The position numbers and the translations under genes are program-made. This document shows, in pieces, positions 8,423 to 17,194 of a stretch of DNA of 42,893 nt. The first letter of the stretch is position 1. Every line of letters starts with the position of its first letter. The notes under the pieces are model-generated. The model saw only the letters and a list, made by a program, of their open reading frames with translations, did no database searches and was not told the origin of the DNA. The DNA comes from CAYMUR01 sp964393615 (lineage in GTDB: Bacteria > Planctomycetota > Planctomycetia > Pirellulales > Pirellulaceae), in the NCBI GenBank assembly GCA_964393615.1, contig CAYMUR010000037.1, forward strand, positions 1 to 42,893. Direction: 5' to 3'.

Positions 8423-8713
8423 ATGCCCAAGAAAGTCGCTGTCGGCACAGTAACAAGCGACAAAATGAAGCAGATGCGTCGCGTCGAAATTCCGCGATTG
8501 GTAAAGCACAGGGCATACGGAAAGTATGTCCGGCGCAAAACGACATGTTATGTACATGATGAGGACAATGAGTCTAGCCAGGGTGACACGGTAGAGATCA
8601 TCGAATGTCGGCCCTTGTCGAAAACGAAGCGGTGGAAATTATTGCGGATTGTCGAAAAAAATAATGCGGTGGATCTGATGGCGTTGCAGGATTCAAGCAG
8701 TGAGTCGGAGTGA
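8423..8713 (+). CDS. rpsQ: 30S ribosomal protein uS17 (S17)
   Basis: OB-fold 16S rRNA-binding assembly protein. It has 96 residues with the motif VTSDKMKQMRRVEIPRLVKH, KYVRRKTTCYVHDEDN, and GDTVEIIECRPLSKTKRWKL. The end is an acidic Ser/Glu tail (LQDSSSESE). ATG at 8423 fits the family start (MPKKVAVGTV). It sits between rpmC and rplN as in the standard spc order. Confidence 0.94.
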   Translation: MPKKVAVGTVTSDKMKQMRRVEIPRLVKHRAYGKYVRRKTTCYVHDEDNESSQGDTVEIIECRPLSKTKRWKLLRIVEKNNAVDLMALQDSSSESE

Positions 8714-8741
8714 CCAAGGGTAGTCAAAGGGAAAACAGGCG

Positions 8742-9110
8742 ATGATTCAGCAGGAAACGCGGCTTAACGTGGCGGACAATACGGGTGCCAAGGAGGTGAT
8801 GTGCATCAAGGTGCTGGGGGGAACCCGTCGCCGATTTGCTGGGCTGGGTGATGTTATTGTCTGTAGTGTGAAGCATGTAATTCCTGGAAGTGAGATCAAG
8901 AAGAAATCAATCGTACGGGCGGTGATCGTGCGTTGTAAGCAGCCAACTCGGCGTTCCGATGGAAGTTACATCCGATTTGACAGCAACGCTGTGGTGATTA
9001 TTGATAACGATCGCAATCCCCGTGGTACGAGAATTTTTGGCGCGGTTGCCCGCGAGTTGCGAGAGTGTAATTTTATGAGGATCGTGAGCCTCGCCAGTGA
9101 GGTCGTCTGA
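8742..9110 (+). CDS. rplN: 50S ribosomal protein uL14 (L14)
   Basis: Intersubunit-bridge protein. It has 122 residues, exactly the canonical length, with MIQQETRLNVADNTGAKEV, GDVIVCSVKHVIPG and the C-terminal FGAVARELRECNFMRIVSLA. The stop codon overlaps the start of rplX (TGATG, one shared base), so the two are translationally coupled. Confidence 0.96.
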   Translation: MIQQETRLNVADNTGAKEVMCIKVLGGTRRRFAGLGDVIVCSVKHVIPGSEIKKKSIVRAVIVRCKQPTRRSDGSYIRFDSNAVVIIDNDRNPRGTRIFGAVARELRECNFMRIVSLASEVV

Positions 9111-9457
9111 TGCACATCAAGGTTGATGAAACGGTACAAGTAATCTCGGGTGATAATCGAGGTGATCGTGGAAAAGTTCTCCATGTGGATCACGTCGCGC
9201 GTAAGGTGGTGATCGAGGGGGTAAACCGGAGTTATAAGCATGTCCGGCGTAGTCAAAAAAATCCGCAAGGTGGAAGGCTATCGAAGGAGATGCCGGTTGC
9301 GATTTCACAGGTGATGCTTGTCTGTACTGCTTGCAGCCAGGCCGCAAGATGTGGAACTCGGTACCTCCAGGACGGCAGCAAAGAGCGTTTTTGTAAAAAA
9401 TGTGGCAAGGGAAACGGGCAGCTTGCTCCAGCTCGAGCTGCTTATGCGTCCAGATAG
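9110..9457 (+). CDS. rplX: 50S ribosomal protein uL24 (L24), zinc-ribbon form
   Basis: 23S rRNA assembly initiator. It has 115 residues. The KOW domain is clear (VDETVQVISGDNRGDRGKVL, then KVVIEGVNRSYKHVRRSQKN). The C-terminal half carries two CxxC pairs (VCTAC and FCKKC, about 20 residues apart), consistent with a zinc ribbon. Its ATG overlaps the rplN stop by one base. The next gene, rplE, starts 8 bp after its stop. Confidence 0.94.
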   Translation: MHIKVDETVQVISGDNRGDRGKVLHVDHVARKVVIEGVNRSYKHVRRSQKNPQGGRLSKEMPVAISQVMLVCTACSQAARCGTRYLQDGSKERFCKKCGKGNGQLAPARAAYASR

Positions 9458-9465
9458 AACTGACC

Positions 9466-10053
9466 ATGGCAAATAAAACAAGTGATTATCAACCTCGTTT
9501 GGCACAGCGATATAAGGACGAAGTTCTTGTTTTGCTGAAAGAAAAACTGTCCCGTACAAATCGGTTGTCGTTGCCTCGCATCAACAAAGTCACGGTTAGT
9601 ATGGGGGTTGGTAGTGCCATCGCTGACAAGAAGAATTTAGAAGCGGCTACGGACGCCTTGACTCAGATCACGGGTCAAAAGCCAAAAATCACGAGGGCTC
9701 GTAAATCGATCGCCGGTTTCAAGTTGCGTGAAGAGATGCCGATCGGTTGTATGGTAACTTTGCGCGGAAAACGGATGTATGATTTTTTGGATCGTTTGAT
9801 TTCCATTGCGATTCCACGTGTTAGAGACTTTCGTGGTCTCAAGCGTACGGCCTTTGATGGTCAAGGAAATTACAGTTTGGGATTGTCGGAACAACTTGTG
9901 TTTCCTGAACTGAATCCGGACAAGTTTACCCGGCCTCAGGGGATGAACATCGCCATTTCCATTAGTACGAGTAGTGATGAAGAATCTCGTGAATTGTTGA
10001 CTGGGTTAGGGATGCCGTTTACCCGTGAAGAGGTGGACGATGGTCCAGAATGA
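9466..10053 (+). CDS. rplE: 50S ribosomal protein uL5 (L5)
   Basis: 5S rRNA-binding protein of the central protuberance. The ATG at 9466 gives MANKTSDYQPRLAQRYKDEV and 195 residues; upstream in-frame starts (from 9400) fall inside rplX and are rejected. Family motifs are LPRINKVTVSMGVG, GQKPKITRARKSIAGFKLRE, RDFRGL and GNYSLGL. A short acidic end (EEVDDGPE) exceeds the usual C-terminus. Confidence 0.94.
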   Translation: MANKTSDYQPRLAQRYKDEVLVLLKEKLSRTNRLSLPRINKVTVSMGVGSAIADKKNLEAATDALTQITGQKPKITRARKSIAGFKLREEMPIGCMVTLRGKRMYDFLDRLISIAIPRVRDFRGLKRTAFDGQGNYSLGLSEQLVFPELNPDKFTRPQGMNIAISISTSSDEESRELLTGLGMPFTREEVDDGPE

Positions 10054-10108
10054 CGAAATTTTAGTAGGAAAGCCCGAACTTTAAGGCTTTAGGAAACTGG
10101 AGTTATTT

Positions 10109-10294
10109 GTGGCAAGTAAATCCAAAATCATAAAAGCAAGTCGTGAGCCGAAATATTCAACCCGGCTAGTACGGCGCTGTCAGTTATGTGGCCGTCCTAG
10201 GGCCGTTTATCGAAAATTTGGGATCTGTCGCATTTGCTTTCGCAAACTGGCTGATCAAGGAGTTATTCCTGGTGTCAAAAAAGCGAGTTGGTAA
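10109..10294 (+). CDS. rpsN: 30S ribosomal protein uS14, zinc-binding type (S14Z)
   Basis: Small 30S-head protein. It has 61 residues, the length of the zinc type rather than the 100-residue zinc-free type. The CQLC...CRIC arrangement (CxxC-x12-CxxC) is intact, followed by FRKLADQGVIPGVKKASW, the classic end. It uses a GTG start at 10109 with GGAG at 10099-10102. Confidence 0.95.
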   Translation: MASKSKIIKASREPKYSTRLVRRCQLCGRPRAVYRKFGICRICFRKLADQGVIPGVKKASW

Positions 10295-10309
10295 GGGGAT
10301 TTTAAACCG

Positions 10310-10705
10310 ATGATGACTGACCCCATCGCCGATATGTTAACCCGCATCCGTAATGCGGTGCGCATTGAGCGAGCACATGTCGAAATGCCTTTTTCAAAAT
10401 TCAAACGTGGTGTAGCCGAAGTTTTGAAGCGCGAGGGTTACATCTGGGACTGGTCGGAGGTGAATGCCGAACCGGTCAAACAGTTACATTTGGATTTGAA
10501 ATACGGCCCGAATGGTGAACGTGTAATACGTCATATTCAACGCGTCAGTAAACCGGGGCGACGTATTTATAGTGGCTCTAAAAAACTGCATCCTGTTTTA
10601 AATGGCTTGGGTATCGCCGTAATTAGTACCAGTCGCGGTGTTCTCAGTGATCGTGAAGCACGCCAAAAGAATTTGGGCGGCGAAATTTTATGTGAGTTGT
10701 GGTAG
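10310..10705 (+). CDS. rpsH: 30S ribosomal protein uS8 (S8)
   Basis: Central-domain 16S rRNA-binding protein and, in E. coli, translational repressor of the spc operon. It has 131 residues (130 if the second ATG is used), beginning MTDPIADMLTRIRNA. The C-terminal signature GLGIAVISTSRGVLSDREAR is intact and the final residues GGEILCELW follow the family GGE...W pattern. It follows rpsN by 15 bp and precedes rplF by 1 bp. Confidence 0.95.
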   Translation: MMTDPIADMLTRIRNAVRIERAHVEMPFSKFKRGVAEVLKREGYIWDWSEVNAEPVKQLHLDLKYGPNGERVIRHIQRVSKPGRRIYSGSKKLHPVLNGLGIAVISTSRGVLSDREARQKNLGGEILCELW

Positions 10706-10706
10706 C

Positions 10707-11249
10707 ATGTCCCGACTTGGAAAAAAACCTGTAATGATTCCCGATGGCGTGAAAGTCGTTATCGAGGGCCGTACGATTGAGATCGAGGGCCCGAAGGGTA
10801 AACTGACGTATGCGCATCGTCCCGAAGTGACTGTGCAGGTAAAGGAAGAGGAGCGTCAGTTAGAGGTGTCTCGGGGAAATGACGAGCGCCGTTCCCGTGC
10901 GTTTCATGGTTTAACTCGTGCCTTGATTCAAAATATGTGCCATGGTGTGACGCAGGGGTACGAAAAAAAATTAGAAATTGTTGGAGTTGGTTACTTGGGA
11001 GCCATACAGAATAACCGGCTAGAACTGCGGGTCGGATTTGCAAATGAAATCAAAAAGCCAATTCCATCGGGACTGGAAGTTACCTGTCCGGACCAGACGC
11101 ATATCCTAATCAAGGGCTGTGACAAGCAGCAGGTTGGGCAATTTGCAGCGGAAGTACGGGCCGTGCGTAAACCTGAGCCTTACAAAGGCAAGGGGATTCG
11201 TTACCAGGGTGAATTCGTCAAGATCAAGCCAGGTAAGACTGCCACTTAG
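10707..11249 (+). CDS. rplF: 50S ribosomal protein uL6 (L6)
   Basis: 50S protein near the factor-binding site. The ATG at 10707 gives MSRLGKKPVMIPDGVKV, the family N-terminus, and 180 residues. Two repeat domains are visible, the second with GVGYLGAIQNNRLELRVGFA and the conserved RKPEPYKGKGIRYQGEFV near the end. It starts 1 bp after the rpsH stop. Confidence 0.95.
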   Translation: MSRLGKKPVMIPDGVKVVIEGRTIEIEGPKGKLTYAHRPEVTVQVKEEERQLEVSRGNDERRSRAFHGLTRALIQNMCHGVTQGYEKKLEIVGVGYLGAIQNNRLELRVGFANEIKKPIPSGLEVTCPDQTHILIKGCDKQQVGQFAAEVRAVRKPEPYKGKGIRYQGEFVKIKPGKTAT

Positions 11250-11275
11250 CGGGCGTCAGGTTGTAATCGAGGATT

Positions 11276-11302
11276 TTGTTGATTTGTACGTGATTTCATA
11301 AT
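11276..11302 (+). promoter_or_regulatory. Possible internal promoter before rplR
   Basis: The 104-bp rplF-rplR gap is strikingly AT-rich compared with its surroundings. TTGTTG at 11276-11281 and CATAAT at 11297-11302 are separated by 15 bp; a TAATAT at 11299-11304 gives 17-bp spacing instead. Weak matches, suggestive only. Confidence 0.25.
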
Positions 11303-11353
11303 ATATGTAATGGCATATTTAATAATTAGACACTTTTTCTGCTAAGAGGTTGG

Positions 11354-11719
11354 GTGGTGAATAAAGAACGTTCCGTTCTCAAGCAACGAACGCGGAGAAG
11401 GTTCCGAGTGCGGAAGGCCGTACGCGGTACGGTGCAACGTCCCCGGTTGTGTATTTTTCGTAGTCACAAGCACATTTACTGTCAAATCATAGACGATAGC
11501 CAGGGTCAGACACTTGTCTCGGCCAGTTCGCGTGATAAAGAAGCTGGGCAGTCTTATGGTGGAAATTGTGAATCAGCTGCTGCGGTGGGAAAGCGGATTG
11601 CAGAACGAGCGTTAGCATCGGGAATTAAGGCGGTTTGTTTCGACAGAGGTAGTTGCAAATATCATGGGAGATTGGCCGCGTTGGCAGATGCAGCGCGGGA
11701 AGCCGGCTTGGGTATTTAG
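11354..11719 (+). CDS. rplR: 50S ribosomal protein uL18 (L18)
   Basis: 5S rRNA-binding protein. It has 121 residues with the pattern RRFRVRKAVRGTVQRPRLCI, FRSHKHIYCQIIDDSQGQTL, and the C-terminal FDRGSCKYHGRLAALADAAR, EAGLGI. The start is GTG at 11354 or the adjacent GTG at 11357, with AGAGG upstream. A 117-bp gap to rpsE follows. Confidence 0.94.
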   Translation: MVNKERSVLKQRTRRRFRVRKAVRGTVQRPRLCIFRSHKHIYCQIIDDSQGQTLVSASSRDKEAGQSYGGNCESAAAVGKRIAERALASGIKAVCFDRGSCKYHGRLAALADAAREAGLGI

Positions 11720-11836
11720 TGTGCCTGACCCGGTAGGGAGCGAGCTCGGTGTTCTCTTCCAGAAAGTCTCCTTTTTAATAAAAATTAAATGAATGGTTGA
11801 CCCAAGAAGCACCATACTTTCCGCGAAGATCAAGAA

Positions 11837-12328
11837 ATGGCAAAAGACAGGGTAAAAACACGAGGAGAATTGATCGACAAGGTTGTCAAGATTCGCCGCT
11901 GTGCGGCAGTTGTCAAAGGAGGACGGCGGTTTAGTTTTGCAGCCATGGTCGTAGTCGGTGACACGCACGGTAGGGTCGGCTGGGGGTATGGTAAGGCGAA
12001 CGAAGTTCCGCCCAGTGTGGATAAGGCTGTCAAGCAGGCTAGCCGTAGCTTGGTGAATGTCCCTCTGGTCGATGGAACCATTCCTCACATCGTGCATGGT
12101 CGCAGCGGTGCTGGACGAGTGATCCTCGTGCCTGCACGTCCTGGAACCGGTGTGATCGCGGGAGCGGCAATCCGAGCCGTCTGTGAAGCGGCAGGAATCC
12201 ATGACATCCTCACCAAATCATTCGGTACCAATAATTCAATTTCTATTGTTAAGGCGACTTTTGATGCGTTTGAGCAAATGCGAACGCAAAATGATGTCGA
12301 GCTGTTGCGTGGAGTCTCCCTGTCATGA
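11837..12328 (+). CDS. rpsE: 30S ribosomal protein uS5 (S5)
   Basis: 30S decoding-fidelity and mRNA-channel protein. It has 163 residues. Motifs are VVKGGRRFSFAAMVVVGD, GRVGWGYGKANEVPPSVDKA and the C-terminal GTGVIAGAAIRAVCEAAGI then SFGTNNSISIVKATFDA. Its last codon overlaps the rplO start (ATGA, 12325-12328). rpmD, normally between rpsE and rplO, is therefore physically excluded here. Confidence 0.95.
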   Translation: MAKDRVKTRGELIDKVVKIRRCAAVVKGGRRFSFAAMVVVGDTHGRVGWGYGKANEVPPSVDKAVKQASRSLVNVPLVDGTIPHIVHGRSGAGRVILVPARPGTGVIAGAAIRAVCEAAGIHDILTKSFGTNNSISIVKATFDAFEQMRTQNDVELLRGVSLS

Positions 12329-12825
12329 ATTTAAGTGACGTGCATCGAGGAATTAAGAAGCACAAGAAGCCGAAACGGGTTGGTCGTGGAATTGGTTCTG
12401 GACATGGTAAGACATGTGGAAGGGGCCATAAAGGCCAAGGGTCTCGGGCCGGCAATTCGCGCAAACCGACTTTTCAAGGTGGGGCAATGCCCTTGGTGCG
12501 ACGGATTCCCAAGCGGGGTTTTTACAATAAATTTGCAGATTCTGTGGCTATCATTAATGTTGCTGATTTGGAAAAAGCTTTCGATGATGGCCAAGAGGTA
12601 ACTCCTGAGACGCTGGAAAGCAAGTCCTTGGCCCAAGGGCAATACGATCAGCTAAAAATACTTGGAAATGGTGATCTGAATAAAAAATTAACGGTGTCGG
12701 CACACCGTTTTAGTCAATCGGCATTGGCCAAGATTGAAAAAGCTGGTGGAAAGGTAGTTGTTCTGCCAGGGAAAACCACGGTTGCCGCGAAAAAGAAAAA
12801 AGCTCAAGCAGCAGCAACCGATTGA
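12325..12825 (+). CDS. rplO: 50S ribosomal protein uL15 (L15)
   Basis: Late-assembly 50S protein. It has 166 residues. The N-terminal basic/glycine-rich extension is typical (KKPKRVGRGIGSGHGKTCGR, GHKGQGSRAG), followed by GGAMPLVRRIPKRGF and a C-terminal globular domain. The last 15 or so residues are a Lys/Ala-rich tail (AAKKKKAQAAATD). It overlaps rpsE by 4 bp and precedes secY by 108 bp. Confidence 0.94.
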   Translation: MNLSDVHRGIKKHKKPKRVGRGIGSGHGKTCGRGHKGQGSRAGNSRKPTFQGGAMPLVRRIPKRGFYNKFADSVAIINVADLEKAFDDGQEVTPETLESKSLAQGQYDQLKILGNGDLNKKLTVSAHRFSQSALAKIEKAGGKVVVLPGKTTVAAKKKKAQAAATD

Positions 12826-12933
12826 ACACCAGTAATTGAAACCAATCCATGAACGCCGAAATCTGATAGATTGGCACCGCTGCTTCACTCGGAAGGTGAA
12901 GTCTGCTTACTCTCTTAGGACGGAGAGCAACTC

Positions 12934-14301
12934 ATGTGGGAAAAGATCCGTGTTGTTTTTACCATACCTGAACTGCGCAACAAAATCTTGTTGACGTTGG
13001 GGTTGCTGGCGATTTATCGTGTTGGCTGGCAGATCCCGATGCCATTCATTAACCAGGAACACTTGGCAGCTGCAACGGGACAAGGTGGTGGGCTTGACCG
13101 CTTGCTTAGTCAAGTGACAGTGTTTAGCGCCAGTAATTTGAGCCAAGTCACAATTTTTGGCTTGGGGATTATGCCTTATATCTCGGCGTCGATTATCTTT
13201 CAGCTTTTAGGCAGTGTCTGGAAGCCTTTGGAGGAACTTCAAAAGGAAGGTGAAACGGGTCGAAAAAAGATCAACGAGTACACACGGTATTTGACGGTGT
13301 TTCTCTGTTTGTTGCAAAGCTGGATGTTTTTGAATTGGTTTTTGCGCGATCCACAAATTGTCAGGACCGAATTTCTTGCGAATCCAAATGATACGGCTCA
13401 AGGAATCTTTTGGGGATGGATGGTTGTAGCAGTTCTTACGATGACTTGCGGCACAATCTTTTTGATGTGGCTGGGGGAGCAAATAGATGAGTTTGGCATT
13501 GGCAATGGCATCAGTTTGTTAATCATGGCTGGTATTCTGGCTCGTATGCCTGGTGCCGGCTGGAACTTGCTAATGAATACCAAGGTTGAACTCACACTGG
13601 GTAGTGGTGATACGGGTATCGAAACATTAATCATGTTGGCGCTGTTATTTGTGTCGGTTGTTTTTGGTGTGACGTTTATCACCTTGGGAAAACGGCAGAT
13701 TCCAACACAAAGTGCTAAACATGTACGAGGTAGACGTGTTTTTGGTGGCGCAAGGTCATCGTTGCCCTTGAAAATCAATCAGGCGGGTGTGATGCCAATC
13801 ATCTTTGCCAGTAGCTTACTGATGTTTCCCAGTATGATAATTGGTGGTGTGGGAAGTGTGGCATCAGGTTGGTTTCAATCGGTTTGCAATTATTTGGCCC
13901 AGATATTTCAAAGTCCGACTTCGTTTGTATACAGTGCTCTCTATGTGACCTTGATTTATTTCTTTTGCTATTTTTGGACTGCCATTACCTTTAATCCAAA
14001 GGACATGGCGGAAAACCTGAAGAATTTTGGGACATTCATTCCAGGGTATCGACCGGGTAAACGCACTGCAGATTATCTTGAAAGGGTGATGGTGCGCATT
14101 ACCTATGTTGGAGCTGGTTTTTTGGCAATGGTTGCAATTATCCCAACGGTCATTACGGGGCTACTTGGCGTCGACTTTATGGTTGCCAGTTTTTACGGCG
14201 GTACTGCTTTGTTGATTTCAGTCAGTGTAGCATTTGACTTGGTTCAGAAAATTGATAGCCATTTAGTCATGCGAAATTATCGCGGATTACTGGAAGGGTA
14301 G
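12934..14301 (+). CDS. secY: Protein translocase subunit SecY
   Basis: Channel-forming subunit of the SecYEG complex in the cytoplasmic membrane. It has 455 residues with about ten hydrophobic segments, starting KIRVVFTIPELRNKILLTLG. Recognisable elements are the plug region following TM1, GIMPYISASIIFQLL in TM2, the cytoplasmic loop with ALLFVSVVFGVTF and KRQIPTQSAK, and the C-terminal RPGKRTADYLERVMVRITYVGA region. A ribosome-binding site GGAGAG precedes the ATG. It lies in the standard place after rplO. Confidence 0.95.
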   Translation: MWEKIRVVFTIPELRNKILLTLGLLAIYRVGWQIPMPFINQEHLAAATGQGGGLDRLLSQVTVFSASNLSQVTIFGLGIMPYISASIIFQLLGSVWKPLEELQKEGETGRKKINEYTRYLTVFLCLLQSWMFLNWFLRDPQIVRTEFLANPNDTAQGIFWGWMVVAVLTMTCGTIFLMWLGEQIDEFGIGNGISLLIMAGILARMPGAGWNLLMNTKVELTLGSGDTGIETLIMLALLFVSVVFGVTFITLGKRQIPTQSAKHVRGRRVFGGARSSLPLKINQAGVMPIIFASSLLMFPSMIIGGVGSVASGWFQSVCNYLAQIFQSPTSFVYSALYVTLIYFFCYFWTAITFNPKDMAENLKNFGTFIPGYRPGKRTADYLERVMVRITYVGAGFLAMVAIIPTVITGLLGVDFMVASFYGGTALLISVSVAFDLVQKIDSHLVMRNYRGLLEG

Positions 14302-14464
14302 TTGACGGACAGTATTTTTATCTTTTGGGGTTGTTGAGTTTGCATTGGGACGTTTAATTCTCTGGTTAGTGTTGTCAAACCAGACCATGGTTCACGGCCT
14401 GGCAGGTTGATTGGGTCACGAACCACTAGGTACCAGCGTCCCGCCAAACGTTGGGGATTTCCTC

Positions 14465-15025
14465 ATGTTGCTCATCTTTCTTGGTTCGCCTGGTTCCGGT
14501 AAGGGAACTCAATCGCAGCTCTTGGCAGAAGATTTAGGAATTGTACATCTCTCCACCGGAGCCTTGTTAAGGCAAGAGGTCCGTGAGACTGGTCGTTTAG
14601 GAAAGCAGGTGGCTACCTACCTGGATGCAGGTCAATTGGTGCCGGATGAGTTGGTAGTGGGCCTGGTTGTTGAGAGAATGGGCGATACGGATTGTAGCAA
14701 TGGGTGTTTGTTGGATGGTTTTCCGCGTTCGATCACACAGGCAGAAACATTCGATGCAATTCTTACCAAACAAGAATTGAAAGTTGACTTGGTGATTGAG
14801 CTAAAGGTGGATGCCAGCCAATTACGGCAACGTTTGTTAGATCGCAGTCTCAAAGAACATCGCAGTGACGACACGCCGGAAACCATCGATGCAAGGCTTG
14901 CTGTGTACGAATCGACGACAGCACCTTTAGTGGATTACTATCAACAGCGTAGTTTACTGCGTGCGGTGGATGGAGTGGGAACTCCGGATGAGGTAGCTCA
15001 GAGAGTCCGAGACGTTATTGATTGA
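14465..15025 (+). CDS. adk: Adenylate kinase, short form
   Basis: Catalyses ATP + AMP = 2 ADP in the cytoplasm. With the ATG at 14465 it has 186 residues. The P-loop GSPGSGKGTQ is near the N-terminus, STGALLR binds AMP, and LDGFPRSITQAE is the family signature. The short LLDRSLKEHRSDDTPETIDARL segment shows a short lid without the four-Cys zinc lid of longer kinases. A GGGGA ribosome-binding site sits seven bases upstream; a GTG at 14411 would add 18 unrelated residues. The order secY-adk-map is the classic one. Confidence 0.94.
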   Translation: MLLIFLGSPGSGKGTQSQLLAEDLGIVHLSTGALLRQEVRETGRLGKQVATYLDAGQLVPDELVVGLVVERMGDTDCSNGCLLDGFPRSITQAETFDAILTKQELKVDLVIELKVDASQLRQRLLDRSLKEHRSDDTPETIDARLAVYESTTAPLVDYYQQRSLLRAVDGVGTPDEVAQRVRDVID

Positions 15026-15209
15026 CAGGGAAGCAATGAGCCAGGCCCTGTGGAATGATTCATGTCATTAAATTAATAATTGTTGTCGGGATAGATTGTA
15101 AGACTTTGCAGAGCTCCCTCTTGCCATTCTGACTGTTTACGAACACGTTGACTGTCAAACATAAACCTCTTGGACACATGTGACGGGTTTTGTAATAACC
15201 CTGGGGACA

Positions 15210-16013
15210 ATGGTTGTTAGTCCACTCACTCTTCGTTCTTCTCGTGAACTGCAACAGATGCGTTCGGCGGGTTTGCTTGTCTGGCAGGCCCACCAATTGA
15301 TCGCCGAGACCGTACGACCTGGTGTCACAACGCAGGAAATTGACGAGGCAGTGGCTGATCTCTATCGTGAGTACAACGCTGTGCCTTTGTTTCAGGGGGT
15401 CTCGGGCAAGACGCCTTTTCCGGCGGTGACTTGCATTTCCGTCAATGAAGCGGTGGTGCACGGAATTCCTGGAAGTCGTCAGTTATGTGAAGGTGATATC
15501 GTAAGCGTAGATACTGGTTGTAAAGTGAATGGTTGGTGTGGAGACTCTGCTTGGACTTATGCAGTCGGCAAGATTGACGATATGGCACAGAGTCTGTTAG
15601 ACATCACACAGGGTTCCTTGATTTTGGCGATTGAACAACTAGGTAAGTGTCGCTATTGGAGTGAAGTAGCTCGTCAAATTCAGGTTGATGTTGAACAGGC
15701 AGGTTTTTCGGTGGTCAAGGAATTTGTGGGGCACGGTGTTGGCCGGGAAATGCATGAGCAGCCACAGGTTCCCAATTTTGTCAGTGATGAGTTTTTGGAC
15801 AAAGGAGATTTCGAATTGCGAGCGGGATTGGTTTTGGCCATTGAACCCATGGTCAATATGGGGTGTGGAGAGGTTCTTGTTTTGGACGATGGCTGGACTC
15901 AAGTCACTGCGGATGGAGGCCTGAGTGCTCATTTTGAACATACCGTTGCCTTGACGGAGGAGGGACCGTTGATTCTTACTGGTTCTCCGAACAAAGGTGA
16001 ACGTTTTAGTTAA
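15210..16013 (+). CDS. map: Methionine aminopeptidase type I
   Basis: Removes the N-terminal methionine from nascent proteins. It has 267 residues from the ATG at 15210. All five metal ligands and the catalytic His are in recognisable motifs: VVHGIPG (His), VSVDTGCKVNGWCGDSAWTY (two Asp), FVGHGVGREMHEQP (metal His), LAIEPM (Glu) and FEHTVALTEEG (Glu). No N-terminal zinc finger is present. The start is not certain: an in-frame codon at 15180 gives ten more residues. Confidence 0.94.
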   Translation: MVVSPLTLRSSRELQQMRSAGLLVWQAHQLIAETVRPGVTTQEIDEAVADLYREYNAVPLFQGVSGKTPFPAVTCISVNEAVVHGIPGSRQLCEGDIVSVDTGCKVNGWCGDSAWTYAVGKIDDMAQSLLDITQGSLILAIEQLGKCRYWSEVARQIQVDVEQAGFSVVKEFVGHGVGREMHEQPQVPNFVSDEFLDKGDFELRAGLVLAIEPMVNMGCGEVLVLDDGWTQVTADGGLSAHFEHTVALTEEGPLILTGSPNKGERFS

Positions 16014-16426
16014 TGTGTCTGGCCAGTTTTCATCCGAATCGAGCTGTCGAGGTGGTCTTCCAGGACTTGTTTCCAGTGAGGGGGGCGTATGAGGGACCAC
16101 TGGAGTTTTTAGCGGAATAGGGAGTGACGACCGTTACAGGTGTCTTCGGTAACGTGATTTACCTAACTGAACATTTCGCGAGTTGCGGGTGATTCGCCAT
16201 AAACTACTGATATTATATGCCTTACGGAATTTTATTCGGGATTTTTCCGTTACGGTTTGTTTTCCCTGCCAGGCACAGGGCGGGAGACTTTGGTGAAGTG
16301 ATCATATTTGTAGCGGGTGACATCAAAACCTGGCCAGGCCCCTCAAACGGGACTTGTCATGTCGGCCCCTTAGACCTTAAAATGACGGGCTTTGCATCGA
16401 CGAACTAGGTGAGAGAGACGGCCATC
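16014..16426 (+). other. map-rpmJ intergenic region (no gene seen; infA absent)
   Basis: A 413-bp stretch where many bacteria carry infA. A short open frame at 16217-16408 has no S1-like features, so it is not IF-1 and is not called. An inverted repeat ACGGAA/TTCCGT (16225-16230 and 16246-16251) lies in its middle and a good promoter lies at 16354-16383. Otherwise nothing was recognised. Confidence 0.6.
16354..16383 (+). promoter_or_regulatory. Candidate sigma70 promoter for the rpmJ-rpsM-rpsK-rpoA-rplQ unit
   Basis: TTGTCA at 16354-16359, an 18-bp spacer, and TAAAAT at 16378-16383. Each hexamer differs from consensus at one position. It is 43 bp before the rpmJ start, so the leader would be short. 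It fits a separate alpha-operon transcript. Confidence 0.5.
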
Positions 16427-16540
16427 ATGAAAGTCCGAGCGAGCGTCAAGAGAATTTGTGAAAATTGCAAGGTGGTCCGGCGGCGCGGCACGGTCTACGT
16501 GGTTTGTAGTAATCCGCGTCACAAGCAGCGACAAGGATAG
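16427..16540 (+). CDS. rpmJ: 50S ribosomal protein bL36 (L36)
   Basis: The smallest 50S protein: 37 residues starting MKVRASVKRICENCKVVRRR. The zinc site is intact (C11, C14, C27 and H32 in the pattern CxxC-x12-CxxxxH), so this is the zinc-binding paralogue. Being so short it is easily missed. GGTGAGAG precedes the ATG at a slightly long distance. rpsM follows after 189 bp, a larger gap than usual. Confidence 0.93.
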   Translation: MKVRASVKRICENCKVVRRRGTVYVVCSNPRHKQRQG

Positions 16541-16729
16541 GGTATGGCGATGGGTCTGTCGCTATCTCGGTAGGATGGTGGCAAGAAAGCTTGCTGATTG
16601 CCAGGAGGACAAATCAAACACTTTAAAAGTTGAGAAAGTGGATGGCCGGCATCGAGTCGTACCGACTTTCTGTTTGAGTTTGTGTTTTGAGTTAATATTA
16701 ATTTTCGATCCAGACGGGAAAATACTATT

Positions 16730-17113
16730 ATGCCACGTCTACTAGGTGTAGACATTCCTAATGAACGTCCGACAGCGATTTCGCTGACGTACCTCTATGG
16801 TGTTGGGCCCAAAACAGCACGCGAACTTTGTCACAAAGCGGGCATTGACGCAATGAAAAAAGCTCGAGATCTGGCTGATGATGAGATCGGTCGTTTGGCG
16901 GCTTTGTTGGAGAGAGACTATGTTGTAGAAGGTCCCTTGCGACGCCAAACAGCACAGAACGTGGCCCGCTTGAGAGATATTGGTTGTTATCGTGGTATTC
17001 GCCATCGTCGTGGCTTGCCTGTGAATGGACAGCGAACTCGTACCAATGCGAGGACGCGTAAAGGTCCACGTAAAACGGTTGCTGGCAAAAAAGGTGTCAA
17101 AGACATACGCTAG
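16730..17113 (+). CDS. rpsM: 30S ribosomal protein uS13 (S13)
   Basis: 30S-head protein contacting the P-site tRNA and forming intersubunit bridges. It has 127 residues beginning MPRLLGVDIPNERPTAISLT. The helix-two-turn-helix motif YGVGPKTARELCHKAGID and the basic C-terminal tail RTRTNARTRKGPRKTVAGKK are typical. It is followed by rpsK after 81 bp. Confidence 0.95.
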   Translation: MPRLLGVDIPNERPTAISLTYLYGVGPKTARELCHKAGIDAMKKARDLADDEIGRLAALLERDYVVEGPLRRQTAQNVARLRDIGCYRGIRHRRGLPVNGQRTRTNARTRKGPRKTVAGKKGVKDIR

Positions 17114-17194
17114 TTGCACGGCGACATGAGTTGCACGGCGGCATGTGCTCAGTAGTTATAATTTTTTCCTGGGTTTGCAGGGAGTTGAACCGAA

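Noticed and set aside
16217..16408. 63-codon open frame between map and rpmJ, where infA could be expected
   Set aside because: No S1/OB-fold pattern, no ribosome-binding site, and the rpmJ promoter lies within its end.
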